A program made the translations under genes and the position numbers. 64,000 nt of DNA from Bacteroidota bacterium (lineage in GTDB: Bacteria; Bacteroidota; Bacteroidia; Bacteroidales; UBA10428), in contig CP065006.1 of assembly GCA_016699695.1 (NCBI GenBank), positions 2,542,001 through 2,606,000 of the forward strand, given 5' to 3'. The notes beneath the pieces were generated by a model. It worked only from the letters and a program-made list of their open reading frames with translations, ran no database searches and had not been told where the DNA came from. Shown piece after piece: positions 51,867-59,879 of this stretch (positions within the stretch are counted from its first letter, which is position 1; each line of letters starts with the position of its first letter).

Positions 51867-52323
51867 GGATTGTTTTTTTGTTTAGGTGGGGGTCAGGAAT
51901 TCTTGCTTTTTTCCATAGGCAATTGAGAATTAAGTATATAATTGAATATCAACATTTTTAACATTACTTTCTTCTAACGTTTGAATGAATCTTTTACGCA
52001 TAAAAAAACCGTTTAATAAAACACTATATCATCAACCTATCTGCAAGGGCAATACCCCCCCCAGCATCCTCTCCTAGGTTAATCAATTGGTTTTAAAAAC
52101 GGCATTCACTCAGAGTAAATATATGCAGGAATTTTTAAAAAATATACACGGGGGGGGGTAATTTAGAATTAGTCTAAGTTAAAAAGGAGTGTTGCAAAAG
52201 ATGAGTTTCGCGTTAATGTCGATGGCTATCGAGACGCGCCATAGGAAGGAGTTTAATAAAGCTAAGTTCATAGGCATTAGAGGATAAATTTTATTATGAA
52301 CTCATCACTGCATCTATAAAACC

Positions 52324-52363
52324 AAATTGCCTTTCGGTTAATTCACTAACCAAAAGGCAATTC
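52324..52363 (-). terminator. Hairpin after the 52381-53118 lipoprotein gene
   Basis: Inverted repeat AAATTGCCTTTCGGTTA / TAACCAAAAGGCAATT; 17 bp with one mismatch. On the minus strand it is followed by TTTGGTTTT, a weak T-run. Confidence 0.55.
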
Positions 52364-52380
52364 AAAATGCATAAGAAAAA

Positions 52381-53118
52381 TTAGTTTTTGCGGTTAATAA
52401 AAACCTCGTCGAGAATATATTGTTGGGCAATGCCATAGGTGTCGTACTTAAACGAAACTGCCGGATTGGCCGGGTTATGGTAAAGTGTAATGTTTTCGTT
52501 AAGCAATGCGTGGTCAGTGATGGTAATGTTGCCCGATGTTTTCAGCACAGAAAGATTGTATTTTTCGTTGGGTAGGTCTACAGTAACCATAAATGTGTGA
52601 ACCTCGCCATTGGGTATTGTTCCAACTAAGGTTCCGTCATCGGTGGCAATGTTTTCGACAAGCTTTACATCGCCATTGGCAAGTATTTTTATGCGGGCTG
52701 CCACCACTCCGCTACCATCGGAACAATCGATGTAAAGGTCAGGGCCGGTGGTATTAAATTCCTTTTTTGCCGACCACACAAAAGTAATGGCTTTAGAGAA
52801 ATTAGTGCTTTTAGCACGGAACCCCAGCCAGCTCGAATGGCCTCCCACGCTGCCAGAGGGCGAAACACTTTTGTATTCAAGCGATTTCTGGGCGGGATTC
52901 GCTGGGGTGGCTATTACTTCTAATTGGGTTTCTATTTCAGGCACATAGGTCATGGCATCGCCAGTAGGGTTGCCGGGAAGGGTTTTGTCGGGCAAGCTCC
53001 CGATGGTATCAGATTCGAATTTGGCACTTAGCATTGAAGTGCAACTTGTAAACAATACAGAAACGAAAAAACTTCCTGCTAATAAAATAGCAAGTCCTGG
53101 TTGGCTTGTGGTTTTCAT
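52381..53118 (-). CDS. Hypothetical beta-sandwich lipoprotein
   Basis: From the ATG at 53118, 245 residues with lipobox LFTSC (Cys26 or so); the frame extends 20 codons further but has no signal there. The rest is a single beta-sandwich resembling a concanavalin-like lectin/glucanase domain: LEYKSVSPSGSVGGHSSWLGFRAK, KAITFVWSAKKEFNTTGPDLYIDCSDGSGVVAARIKILANGDVKLVEN, HTFMVTVDLPNEKYNLSVL, QQYILDEVFINRKN. No catalytic residues recognised. Monocistronic, possibly carbohydrate-binding. Confidence 0.72.
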   Translation of the reverse strand: MKTTSQPGLAILLAGSFFVSVLFTSCTSMLSAKFESDTIGSLPDKTLPGNPTGDAMTYVPEIETQLEVIATPANPAQKSLEYKSVSPSGSVGGHSSWLGFRAKSTNFSKAITFVWSAKKEFNTTGPDLYIDCSDGSGVVAARIKILANGDVKLVENIATDDGTLVGTIPNGEVHTFMVTVDLPNEKYNLSVLKTSGNITITDHALLNENITLYHNPANPAVSFKYDTYGIAQQYILDEVFINRKN

Positions 53119-53342
53119 GGTTGGATCTTTTTGAGGTAAAACATTTATATCACAGCTAAAAGTCAATTTTTTAGCCAAGTGAAAAATTACAAAATTTTAG
53201 AAAAGATGTTAGCAGTGCAGCTGTCTAAATTATTTCTAAATAAGCTGCAATAGATTGTAAGATAAATGATAACAGATACTCACGAGCTCGATTAGCCTGT
53301 TTAATTGTTCTTAAGTCTATAAGGAATTACAGGCTTCGAAGT

Positions 53343-54422
53343 TTATTCGATGAAACCGCTCAACCATAAAAATTGCTTGTAATTCTCCGGATCGTTGGTA
53401 ATGAGGGTAACCCCTTTGCAATTGTTTCCTCTGAATCCGGATGAGTTGAATTCAATCACTACATGGGTGGAGTCGCCTGGGGGAATTAGTGTTTTTTGTG
53501 GCATGGCAGCTGTGCATCCGCAACTCGATTTTACGGCCCTTATCACCAGATCGCGACCACCGGTATTGTATACCGGAAACTCTACCTGTACAACTTTGCC
53601 ATGAGAAATGGTATCGAAAAACATGGTGTCAATAGGCAATGTGGCTTTTGGTTTCACCAGCAAGTCAGCCTCAGTCAAGAACAGGAAGTTTTCGCGAATA
53701 TTGGCCGATACGATCAACTGGTTTGTATCGGGTTTCTGACCTTTTACCTTAATGCTTACCCGGTCTATTACAAAATCCCAATCGTCGACTAACTCAGTGT
53801 TGTAGGTAAAGGCTACATATCCGGTAGAGTTTGGGGCCAGTTTATCGAACATTTTTTGTATGCTCAGGTGGGCTGGTAAATCGCTAAAGGAAATATCAAT
53901 GGCTTTGTTGCTAAGATTTCGAACAGGAAGAAACTGCGTTGGCTTGTCGCCCTTGTAAATGTAACCAAAACTTTGTTGAAGCTGCCTGAGGGCAATGGCA
54001 CCCATTTGGTATTTAAATTCGCCTTTGCGTGTGCCCGAAACAACAATCCCTTTCACCTCCAGGGGGCTGGGAGAATTTACGGCATTACTGAAAACCATCA
54101 ACTTCTTATCGAAAAAGCCTGTTTTTCCAACCGGATTGATCGTGGCGCTTATTTTGGCAGTATGCAATGGAAGTATCGGATCTTTCGTAAAGGATACATC
54201 CGACAAGCCGGGGGCAATAATTCTGTGTATGACAAGGGCAGAATCGCCAGAATTGGTGAATGTAAACTCTATCGGAAAGCTGCCGTCGGCTTCATAGGCA
54301 GGTTCAAAATACAGGGTAGGCGAGTCGAATGCTATACGGGCACTGTCGGCAGAGGAAGCAGAAAGATTCAGAATGAACACAATGCTTATGATTGTCAAGG
54401 AAGTATATCGCAGCATGAACAT
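53343..54422 (-). CDS. DUF1573 double-domain secreted protein
   Basis: A 359-residue exported protein with a signal peptide (1 to about 24) and two immunoglobulin-like DUF1573 domains, at about 35-130 (FTFTNSGDSALVIHRIIAPG) and about 265-359 (VEFPVYNTGGRDLVIRAVKSSCGCTAAMPQKTLIPPGDSTHVVIEFNSSGFRG). The second has the family signature SCGCT; the first has lost it (LSDVS). These domains are common in Bacteroidota periplasmic or surface proteins, role unclear. Divergent from the large fusion gene at 54555. Confidence 0.85.
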   Translation of the reverse strand: MFMLRYTSLTIISIVFILNLSASSADSARIAFDSPTLYFEPAYEADGSFPIEFTFTNSGDSALVIHRIIAPGLSDVSFTKDPILPLHTAKISATINPVGKTGFFDKKLMVFSNAVNSPSPLEVKGIVVSGTRKGEFKYQMGAIALRQLQQSFGYIYKGDKPTQFLPVRNLSNKAIDISFSDLPAHLSIQKMFDKLAPNSTGYVAFTYNTELVDDWDFVIDRVSIKVKGQKPDTNQLIVSANIRENFLFLTEADLLVKPKATLPIDTMFFDTISHGKVVQVEFPVYNTGGRDLVIRAVKSSCGCTAAMPQKTLIPPGDSTHVVIEFNSSGFRGNNCKGVTLITNDPENYKQFLWLSGFIE

Positions 54423-54554
54423 TAAATTGATTTAAAAATTAAGTTATGCCATTTATACCAGTCGTGCAACTAAAAAGTTCCGGCTTGGGCGGTAAATTTC
54501 GGAGTAATTAATCTATTTTTATGCCTTCAAAGTTTAGCTTGTTATTTTTATTGG

Positions 54555-57500
54555 ATGGTAAAACGCATTTTAATTCCCCTGTTTTTGTGTTACCTCGCAA
54601 GCAATGTGAATGGCCAGTTTTACAATGGTCATCAGATGTTGTTTGGAAAAAATCGTGTGCAGTACCGCGAGTTTTATTGGAATTATTATCGATTTGACCG
54701 TTTTGATACTTATTACAGTGAAAATGGCGACAAGCTGGCTCGTTATGCTTCTGAATTTGCCGAAAAAGAAATTGAACGAATCGAGTCATTTTTTGATTAT
54801 AATCTTGATAAGCGAATTATTTTTCTTGTTTACAACAAGCTTTCCGATTTCCGGCAAAGCAACATCGGATTAGTTACCGGCAAAACTGAGTCGAACATCG
54901 GGGGTACTTTTCGTATCGACAACAACAAAGCATTTTTATATTTTGAAGGTGATTTTGAAGCATTCGAAAAACAAATTACCTCTGCCATTAGTCAAATACT
55001 GATCAGCGAAATGATTTACGGGCAGCAATTTCGCGACAATGCAGCCAATTCCACCCTCATAAACCTGCCAGCCTGGTACATAGATGGTTTGGTAGCTTAC
55101 CTATCGAAAGACTGGGATTTTGAAACGGAAAACAGAGTGAAAGATGGAGTTGTAAATGGCAAGTACAAAAAATTCAATCGTTTACAAGGTGATGATGCTG
55201 CTTATGCGGGACACTCCTTCTGGCGTTATATCAGCGAGGTGTATGGTGAGTCGGTGATTCCGGGAATTTTATATATGACCAAGATAAACCGAAATGCCAA
55301 CCAGGGTTTTTATTATGTCTTGGGCTCATCGATTAAAGACTTGTCGGCCGAATGGTTTTATTATTACAACGATTTGTATGCCTCACTGGAAGATACCGGT
55401 GAAGTCCCCTCTGGTAAACCTATCTTAAAGCGGCCAAAGAAAAAAAGAGTGTATCAGCAACTAAGCCTTAACCCTGTAAGTAATCATGTGGCTTATGTTA
55501 CCAATACCAAAGGTCGCTATGCCATTTGGCTTTACGATTCCAATACACAGAAACAAAAAAAGTTACTTCAGCGCGAGCACAAACTCGAGCAAATAACCGA
55601 TTATTCTTATCCGGTGCTGGCATGGTACCCGAATGGACGGATCTTAACCTTTATTGTCGAGGAAAAGGGCGGCCTGGTAATGTATTACTATACTTTTGGT
55701 GAGAAAAAACTTACCGCCAGGAATATTCTTTATTTCGATAAAGTGCTGGGCTATTCCTTCTCTCCCGATGGTTCTTTAATAGCCATTTCGGCAGTTAAAA
55801 ACGGGCAGACCGATATTTTTGTACATTCGGTAGCTTCCGGAACCAATTTTCAGATTACCAACGATGTAGCCGATGACTTTAATCCACGTTTTATAAGCAA
55901 TGGAAAGCAAATTATTTTTGCTTCCAACCGGGAGACGGATTTACTTAGTGAAGAAATTGAAAAACAAACCCGTTCGTTTACACAAGACTTGTTTATATAC
56001 GATTTTGAGAGTAAACCCGATAAGCTTTTCCGGCTTGCCGATTCGCCTTATGTAGAGAAAGATAAACCATACGAATTAGGAGCCAACCAGTTTATCTCAC
56101 TCAGCAACAAGAGCGGTATCGTGAACCGTTACTACTCAAAATTCGATAGCACCATCAGCTATGTCGATACAACCGTGCACTACCGTTATTATGCCATTAC
56201 CCAACCCATATCGAATTATAGCAGGAGTATTTTGGACCAGGATTATAAGCCTTCGACCAATACCTTGGGAGAAATAGTGTTTTCGAAAGGGAAGTACAAC
56301 ATGTACCTCCATGAATTGGACCTTCCGGAAAATGGTTCCATAAAGCTTCAAGAAACCGATTTCAGACAGCAAAAAACACAGAAGCTTTTAATCGCAGACA
56401 GTATTAGTAAGATAAAAATTGCCAAAATTCCGCTCGATTCTGCACTCAACAACATCATAATCAGTGGCAACGACACCATTAATCTGATTGTCAGTGAAGT
56501 TGATATTAACAATTACCTGTTTGAAATTGAACGCGTTAAAATGTTAAACGCACAATTTAAAGACGAAAATATTCTATTGGAGATTGTTCCACCAAAAGAT
56601 GAGGAGGCTGAAAGGGCCCGTATTTACCAGCGTGCATTTTACCAGGATTATGTGACAGGGCAAATCGATTTTAGTTTTCTAAGCGAGTCCTATCAGACCT
56701 TTACCGGTGGAGCAGTGTATTATAATCCCGGATTAAACCTGGCTTTTCGATTGGGCACAAAAGATTTATTCGAGAATTATCGTGTAATTGCCGGTTTACG
56801 CCTACCTCTCGATTTTCAAAGCAGCGAGTACCTCATTGGTCTAGAGATGCTAAAAGACAGGTTAGACAAACAATTGTTTTTTCATAGGCAAAGTTTTAAC
56901 GCATTGACCCAGGATGAAATACCCTACCAGGTGCGCAATGTCAGCAACCAGATTTATGGTGTTTTTCGCTATCCGTTCAGTCAGGTTGCATCGCTCTCGG
57001 CTACTATCGGAGCAAGACAGGATAAAACAATTTTTCAGCCGGTGAGCACTTCGCTTACGGTTATTAACCAGGCACTGGCCCAACCCAACGTCGAGAAACT
57101 CTGGATAACACCTAAACTTGAATATGTGTTCGATAACACCCGGCAGCTCGGGTTAAACCTTCCTGCCGGTACGCGCCTAAAAATTTTTACGGAGTATTAC
57201 CAGATGGTCAATAAACCCTATTCTAACCTGGTAACCTGGGGAGCCGACGTAAGACATTACCTGGTGATACACCGAAACCTCATATGGGCCAATCGCATTG
57301 CTACCGGATCGTCGCTGGGTACTGCCAGGCTAATCTATTACCTGGGTGGGGTCGATAACTGGACCAATCTTTCCAGCCGCACGCCTACTTTTATTCCGCT
57401 CAGCGAAATCAGGATTACTGATAACGTAAACTATGCCTTTCAGACAGTGGCCACCAACATGAGAGGCTTTTCGCAGAATATCCGCAATGGAAGTAATTTC

Positions 57501-57866
57501 GCCCTTTTCAATTCTGAGCTTCGTTTACCAATCATCCGATACCTTGCCAATTATCCGCTGAGTAATGCCTTTTTAGAGAATTTTCAGGTGATTGGCTTTT
57601 TTGATGTCGGTAGCGCATGGTCGGGGGTATCACCCTGGTCGAAACAGAATGGTTACGACCGCGATTATATCTATCAGGGATCGCAAACTGAACCCCTTAT
57701 CGAGATTGAGATCGATGCCCAACGCGACCCATTTGTTGCAGGCTATGGCTTTGGATTACGTACGCAGTTTCTGGGATATTTTATTCGGTTTGACTGGGCT
57801 TGGGGTATTGAAAATAACCAGGTGCTGCCCCAGGTATTTTATTTTTCGCTGGCATTAGACTTTTAG
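54555..57866 (+). CDS. 1103-aa fusion: pseudo-peptidase, TolB-like propeller and BamA-type barrel
   Basis: A large exported protein (signal peptide 1-20, ending NVNG). Residues about 60-270 look like a gluzincin peptidase domain (Peptidase_MA-like) with LPAWYIDGLVAYLS at 171-184, but the zinc motif is lost: at 151-155 the sequence is SEMIY in place of HExxH, and GLVAY replaces GLxEY. Residues about 300-480 hold TolB/PD40 propeller blades (YSFSPDGSLIAISAVKNG, DFNPRFISNGKQIIFASNRETD). From about 690 a surface-antigen/BamA-like barrel: FTGGAVYYNPGLNLAFRLG, FGLRTQFLGYFIRFDWAWG, ending FYFSLALDF. So a periplasmic head fused to an outer-membrane pore. Function unknown; ideas are protein transfer or a protease-like scaffold. 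2 bp before the TauE gene. Confidence 0.8.
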   Translation: MVKRILIPLFLCYLASNVNGQFYNGHQMLFGKNRVQYREFYWNYYRFDRFDTYYSENGDKLARYASEFAEKEIERIESFFDYNLDKRIIFLVYNKLSDFRQSNIGLVTGKTESNIGGTFRIDNNKAFLYFEGDFEAFEKQITSAISQILISEMIYGQQFRDNAANSTLINLPAWYIDGLVAYLSKDWDFETENRVKDGVVNGKYKKFNRLQGDDAAYAGHSFWRYISEVYGESVIPGILYMTKINRNANQGFYYVLGSSIKDLSAEWFYYYNDLYASLEDTGEVPSGKPILKRPKKKRVYQQLSLNPVSNHVAYVTNTKGRYAIWLYDSNTQKQKKLLQREHKLEQITDYSYPVLAWYPNGRILTFIVEEKGGLVMYYYTFGEKKLTARNILYFDKVLGYSFSPDGSLIAISAVKNGQTDIFVHSVASGTNFQITNDVADDFNPRFISNGKQIIFASNRETDLLSEEIEKQTRSFTQDLFIYDFESKPDKLFRLADSPYVEKDKPYELGANQFISLSNKSGIVNRYYSKFDSTISYVDTTVHYRYYAITQPISNYSRSILDQDYKPSTNTLGEIVFSKGKYNMYLHELDLPENGSIKLQETDFRQQKTQKLLIADSISKIKIAKIPLDSALNNIIISGNDTINLIVSEVDINNYLFEIERVKMLNAQFKDENILLEIVPPKDEEAERARIYQRAFYQDYVTGQIDFSFLSESYQTFTGGAVYYNPGLNLAFRLGTKDLFENYRVIAGLRLPLDFQSSEYLIGLEMLKDRLDKQLFFHRQSFNALTQDEIPYQVRNVSNQIYGVFRYPFSQVASLSATIGARQDKTIFQPVSTSLTVINQALAQPNVEKLWITPKLEYVFDNTRQLGLNLPAGTRLKIFTEYYQMVNKPYSNLVTWGADVRHYLVIHRNLIWANRIATGSSLGTARLIYYLGGVDNWTNLSSRTPTFIPLSEIRITDNVNYAFQTVATNMRGFSQNIRNGSNFALFNSELRLPIIRYLANYPLSNAFLENFQVIGFFDVGSAWSGVSPWSKQNGYDRDYIYQGSQTEPLIEIEIDAQRDPFVAGYGFGLRTQFLGYFIRFDWAWGIENNQVLPQVFYFSLALDF

Positions 57867-57868
57867 CT

Positions 57869-58240
57869 ATGGAAGCAAACAATCTCATACTTTTAATCAT
57901 TACCGGAATACTTGCCGGTTTTATTGGTGGCAGTCTCGGTGTTGGCGGGGGCATTATCATGGTGCCTGCTTTGGTATTTATTTTTGGCATGACTCAGCAC
58001 CAGGCTCAGGGAACAAGTCTGGCTGTGATGTCTATTCCCATCGGATTTATTATTGCAGCCAGCAACTACCACAAGCAAGGCTTTATTAATTACAAGGTAG
58101 CACTTGTGCTTGTTATTTCTTTTGTAATCGGAAGTTACCTTGGTTCCTTGCTTTCAGTTAATCTTCCGGTAAAGACTCTTAAAAGAGCTTTTGGATTACT
58201 GATGCTTTTGGCGGGCCTTAAAATGCTATTAGGAAAATAA
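57869..58240 (+). CDS. Half-size TauE/SafE-family membrane protein
   Basis: A 123-residue inner-membrane protein with about four helices: LILLIITGILAGFIGGSLGVGGGIIMVPALVFIF, GTSLAVMSIPIGFIIAASNY, VALVLVISFVIGSYLGSLLS, AFGLLMLLAGLKML. The GGSLGVGGGIIMVP motif is that of TauE/SafE transporters (sulfite/organosulfonate or related anions), but it has only one repeat of the usual two, so it should act as a dimer. Starts 2 bp after the fusion gene and 7 bp before the M20 gene, all on one strand, so a three-gene operon is likely. Confidence 0.85.
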   Translation: MEANNLILLIITGILAGFIGGSLGVGGGIIMVPALVFIFGMTQHQAQGTSLAVMSIPIGFIIAASNYHKQGFINYKVALVLVISFVIGSYLGSLLSVNLPVKTLKRAFGLLMLLAGLKMLLGK

Positions 58241-58247
58241 GAAAACA

Positions 58248-59450
58248 ATGAATATTTCTCAAAAAATAAAGGAACTGGCCACGGCCTTTCTCGATGACAC
58301 AATCCAGATCAGACGTTATCTCCATCAGCATCCTGAACTATCTTTTCAGGAGCACCACACATCGGCCTTTATTAAGCAAAAACTCGACGAATTAGGTATT
58401 CCCTATACCGGAGGGTATGTGGAAACCGGAATATTGGCCAAAATTGAAGGGCTCAATCCACAAAAAAAAATAGTCGCCCTTCGGGCCGATATGGATGCCC
58501 TGCCTGTTGTGGAAGAAAACCAGGTAGATTATATTTCGCAAAACACCGGGGTGATGCATGCCTGCGGGCATGATGTGCACTCGGCCTGCCTGCTGGGTGC
58601 AGCAAAAATTCTCCAGCAGTTTCGAAATGATTTTGAGGGTACCATTTTGCTTGTTTTTCAGCCGGCCGAAGAAAAATTACCCGGAGGAGCCAAGCTCATG
58701 CTCGAGCAAGGTATTTTCGATGCTATAAAGCCCGATCTGATAATCGGCCAGCATGTGATGCCAGGCCTCCAGGTAGGGAAAGTAGGATTTCGCTCAGGAA
58801 TGTATATGGCATCGGCCGATGAGATTTACCTTACGGTAAAGGGAAAAGGTGGGCATGCTGCCATGCCACATCAGCTTGTGGATACGGTGCTGGTAGCCTC
58901 GCACATCATTGTAGCCCTGCAGCAGGTAGTCAGCCGCAATGCCTATGCAGCCATTCCTTCGGTGCTATCGTTTGGTAAAGTCGATGCCCCAGGAGCTACC
59001 AACATCATACCGCGCGAAGTGAAAATTGAAGGAACCTTCCGAACCATGGACGAAAAATGGCGGTACGAAGCCCATCAGAAAATTACCAAAATTGCTACCA
59101 CACTTGCCGAATCGATGGGAGCCACCTGCGAGGTAGATATTGAAGTTGGTTACCCTTGTCTGGTGAACGATGCTGGTATTACTACAGAGGCAAGCAAGCT
59201 GGCAATGGAAATTCTTGGCAAAGAGCAGGTAGTAGAACTCGACCTGCGGATGACCTCCGAAGATTTTGCTTTTTTTTCGCAGCAATATCCGGCCACTTTT
59301 TATCGTTTGGGTATCTCTGGTGCTGAAGCAAAAGTGGTTTCTCCCTTGCATTCGCCCACTTTCAATATCGACGAAAAGGCTCTTGAAACCGGAATGGCGA
59401 CAATGGCCTACCTGGCATTGGGCTTTCTAAAGAATGAATCTAAATACTGA
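58248..59450 (+). CDS. M20-family amidohydrolase (hippurate hydrolase-like)
   Basis: A 400-residue zinc peptidase of the M20D aminoacylase/hippuricase group. Seen: IRRYLHQHPELSFQEHHT near 20-37, ALRADMDALPV, metal motif GVMHACGHDVHSACLLGAA near 104-122, Glu pair in VFQPAEEKLPGGAKLM, a lid domain (about 185-300, GKGGHAAMPHQLVDTVLVASHIIVALQQVVSR) and the C-terminal RMTSEDFAFFSQQYP with metal His region HSPTFNID. It removes acyl groups from N-acyl amino acids or indole conjugates in the cytoplasm. Third gene of the operon with the fusion protein and TauE. Confidence 0.95.
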   Translation: MNISQKIKELATAFLDDTIQIRRYLHQHPELSFQEHHTSAFIKQKLDELGIPYTGGYVETGILAKIEGLNPQKKIVALRADMDALPVVEENQVDYISQNTGVMHACGHDVHSACLLGAAKILQQFRNDFEGTILLVFQPAEEKLPGGAKLMLEQGIFDAIKPDLIIGQHVMPGLQVGKVGFRSGMYMASADEIYLTVKGKGGHAAMPHQLVDTVLVASHIIVALQQVVSRNAYAAIPSVLSFGKVDAPGATNIIPREVKIEGTFRTMDEKWRYEAHQKITKIATTLAESMGATCEVDIEVGYPCLVNDAGITTEASKLAMEILGKEQVVELDLRMTSEDFAFFSQQYPATFYRLGISGAEAKVVSPLHSPTFNIDEKALETGMATMAYLALGFLKNESKY

Positions 59451-59491
59451 AAAAAAACGAAAATTTAATAGCTTAGTTTTTTATTAAACTA

Positions 59492-59499
59492 TAAATTTG
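59492..59499 (+). promoter_or_regulatory. Candidate -7 box for the ferredoxin gene
   Basis: TAAATTTG, 52 bp before the ferredoxin start, matches TAnnTTTG. No clear -33 partner. Confidence 0.4.
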
Positions 59500-59551
59500 T
59501 TCCGAATTTCTAACCCGTCGGTTTAGGCCGGCATAAAATTATTTCGATATT

Positions 59552-59719
59552 ATGGCTTACGTAATTAGCAATGAGTGTACCGCGTGCGGAACTTGTTTAC
59601 CAGAGTGTCCATCAGAGGCTATTTCAGAGGGTGATATCTACAAAATTGATCCGGATGCTTGCATCGATTGTGGTGCTTGTGCCGATGTGTGCCCTGTAGA
59701 AGCAATCAGCGCAGCTTAG
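59552..59719 (+). CDS. 2[4Fe-4S] ferredoxin
   Basis: A 55-residue clostridial-type ferredoxin, short enough to be missed by length filters. Two CxxCxxCxxxC clusters: Cys9, 12, 15, 19 (ECTACGTCLPECP) and Cys37, 40, 43, 47 (ACIDCGACADVCPVEA), each followed by Pro. It carries electrons between cytoplasmic redox enzymes such as pyruvate:ferredoxin oxidoreductase or Rnf. It has a -7 box upstream. Its original terminator hairpin starts at 59740 and is now split by an insertion sequence in its loop; a hairpin inside the IS end may have taken over. Confidence 0.95.
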   Translation: MAYVISNECTACGTCLPECPSEAISEGDIYKIDPDACIDCGACADVCPVEAISAA

Positions 59720-59749
59720 TTTTATCTGCATACGATTTTAAAAACCTCC

Positions 59750-59757
59750 GGCATTCC
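59750..59757. repeat. Target-site duplication of the insertion sequence, left copy
   Basis: GGCATTCC directly before the left IR; the same 8 bp occur at 61513-61520 directly after the right IR. Joining the flanks rebuilds an A-rich stem, AAAAACCTCCGG / CCGGGGGTTTTT, with loop CATTC. Confidence 0.85.
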
Positions 59758-59774
59758 GAGGGCACTGAAAAAGT
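59758..59774 (+). repeat. Left terminal inverted repeat of the IS
   Basis: GAGGGCACTGAAAAAGT; 17 bp identical in reverse complement to the right end. Confidence 0.92.
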
Positions 59775-59800
59775 CCCAAGTACAAGAATATTAATAATAT

Positions 59801-59847
59801 AGCAGTAAAATACAAGATAAAAACTTGGCATTTTACTGCTTTTTTTT
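59801..59847 (+). terminator. Internal terminator at the IS left end
   Basis: Stem AGCAGTAAAAT / ATTTTACTGCT with an 18-nt loop and T7 after it, between the left IR and the transposase start. It blocks read-through transcription from outside into the transposase and can now end the ferredoxin transcript. Confidence 0.75.
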
Positions 59848-59879
59848 GTATCTTAAGAGCCTAAAATAAAGGCACTTAT

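Larger units (their letters stand above)
51785..52380. other. 596-bp intergenic region with homopolymer tracts and hairpins
   Basis: Upstream of the TonB/DUF4249 operon (minus strand). Contains a C8 tract (52055-52062), a G9 tract (52150-52158), an imperfect inverted repeat CGCGT..TCGAT..ATCGA..ACGCG (about 52209-52238) and a 28-codon ATG frame at 52201-52287 after AAAAAGGAG, whose protein (begins MSFALMSMAIETRHRK) is not convincing. The minus-strand leader next to the 51784 start has a small hairpin AAGGC / GCCTT (51803-51815). No consensus promoter was found. Confidence 0.5.

Noticed and set aside
52201..52287. 28-codon frame after AAAAAGGAG in the intergenic region
   Set aside because: Contains an inverted repeat that explains the sequence better, and no protein-like pattern; kept only as a note in the region entry.
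53973..54425. 150-codon frame antisense to the DUF1573 gene
   Set aside because: Overlaps a real gene with two recognised domains and has no signal, domain or start context of its own.
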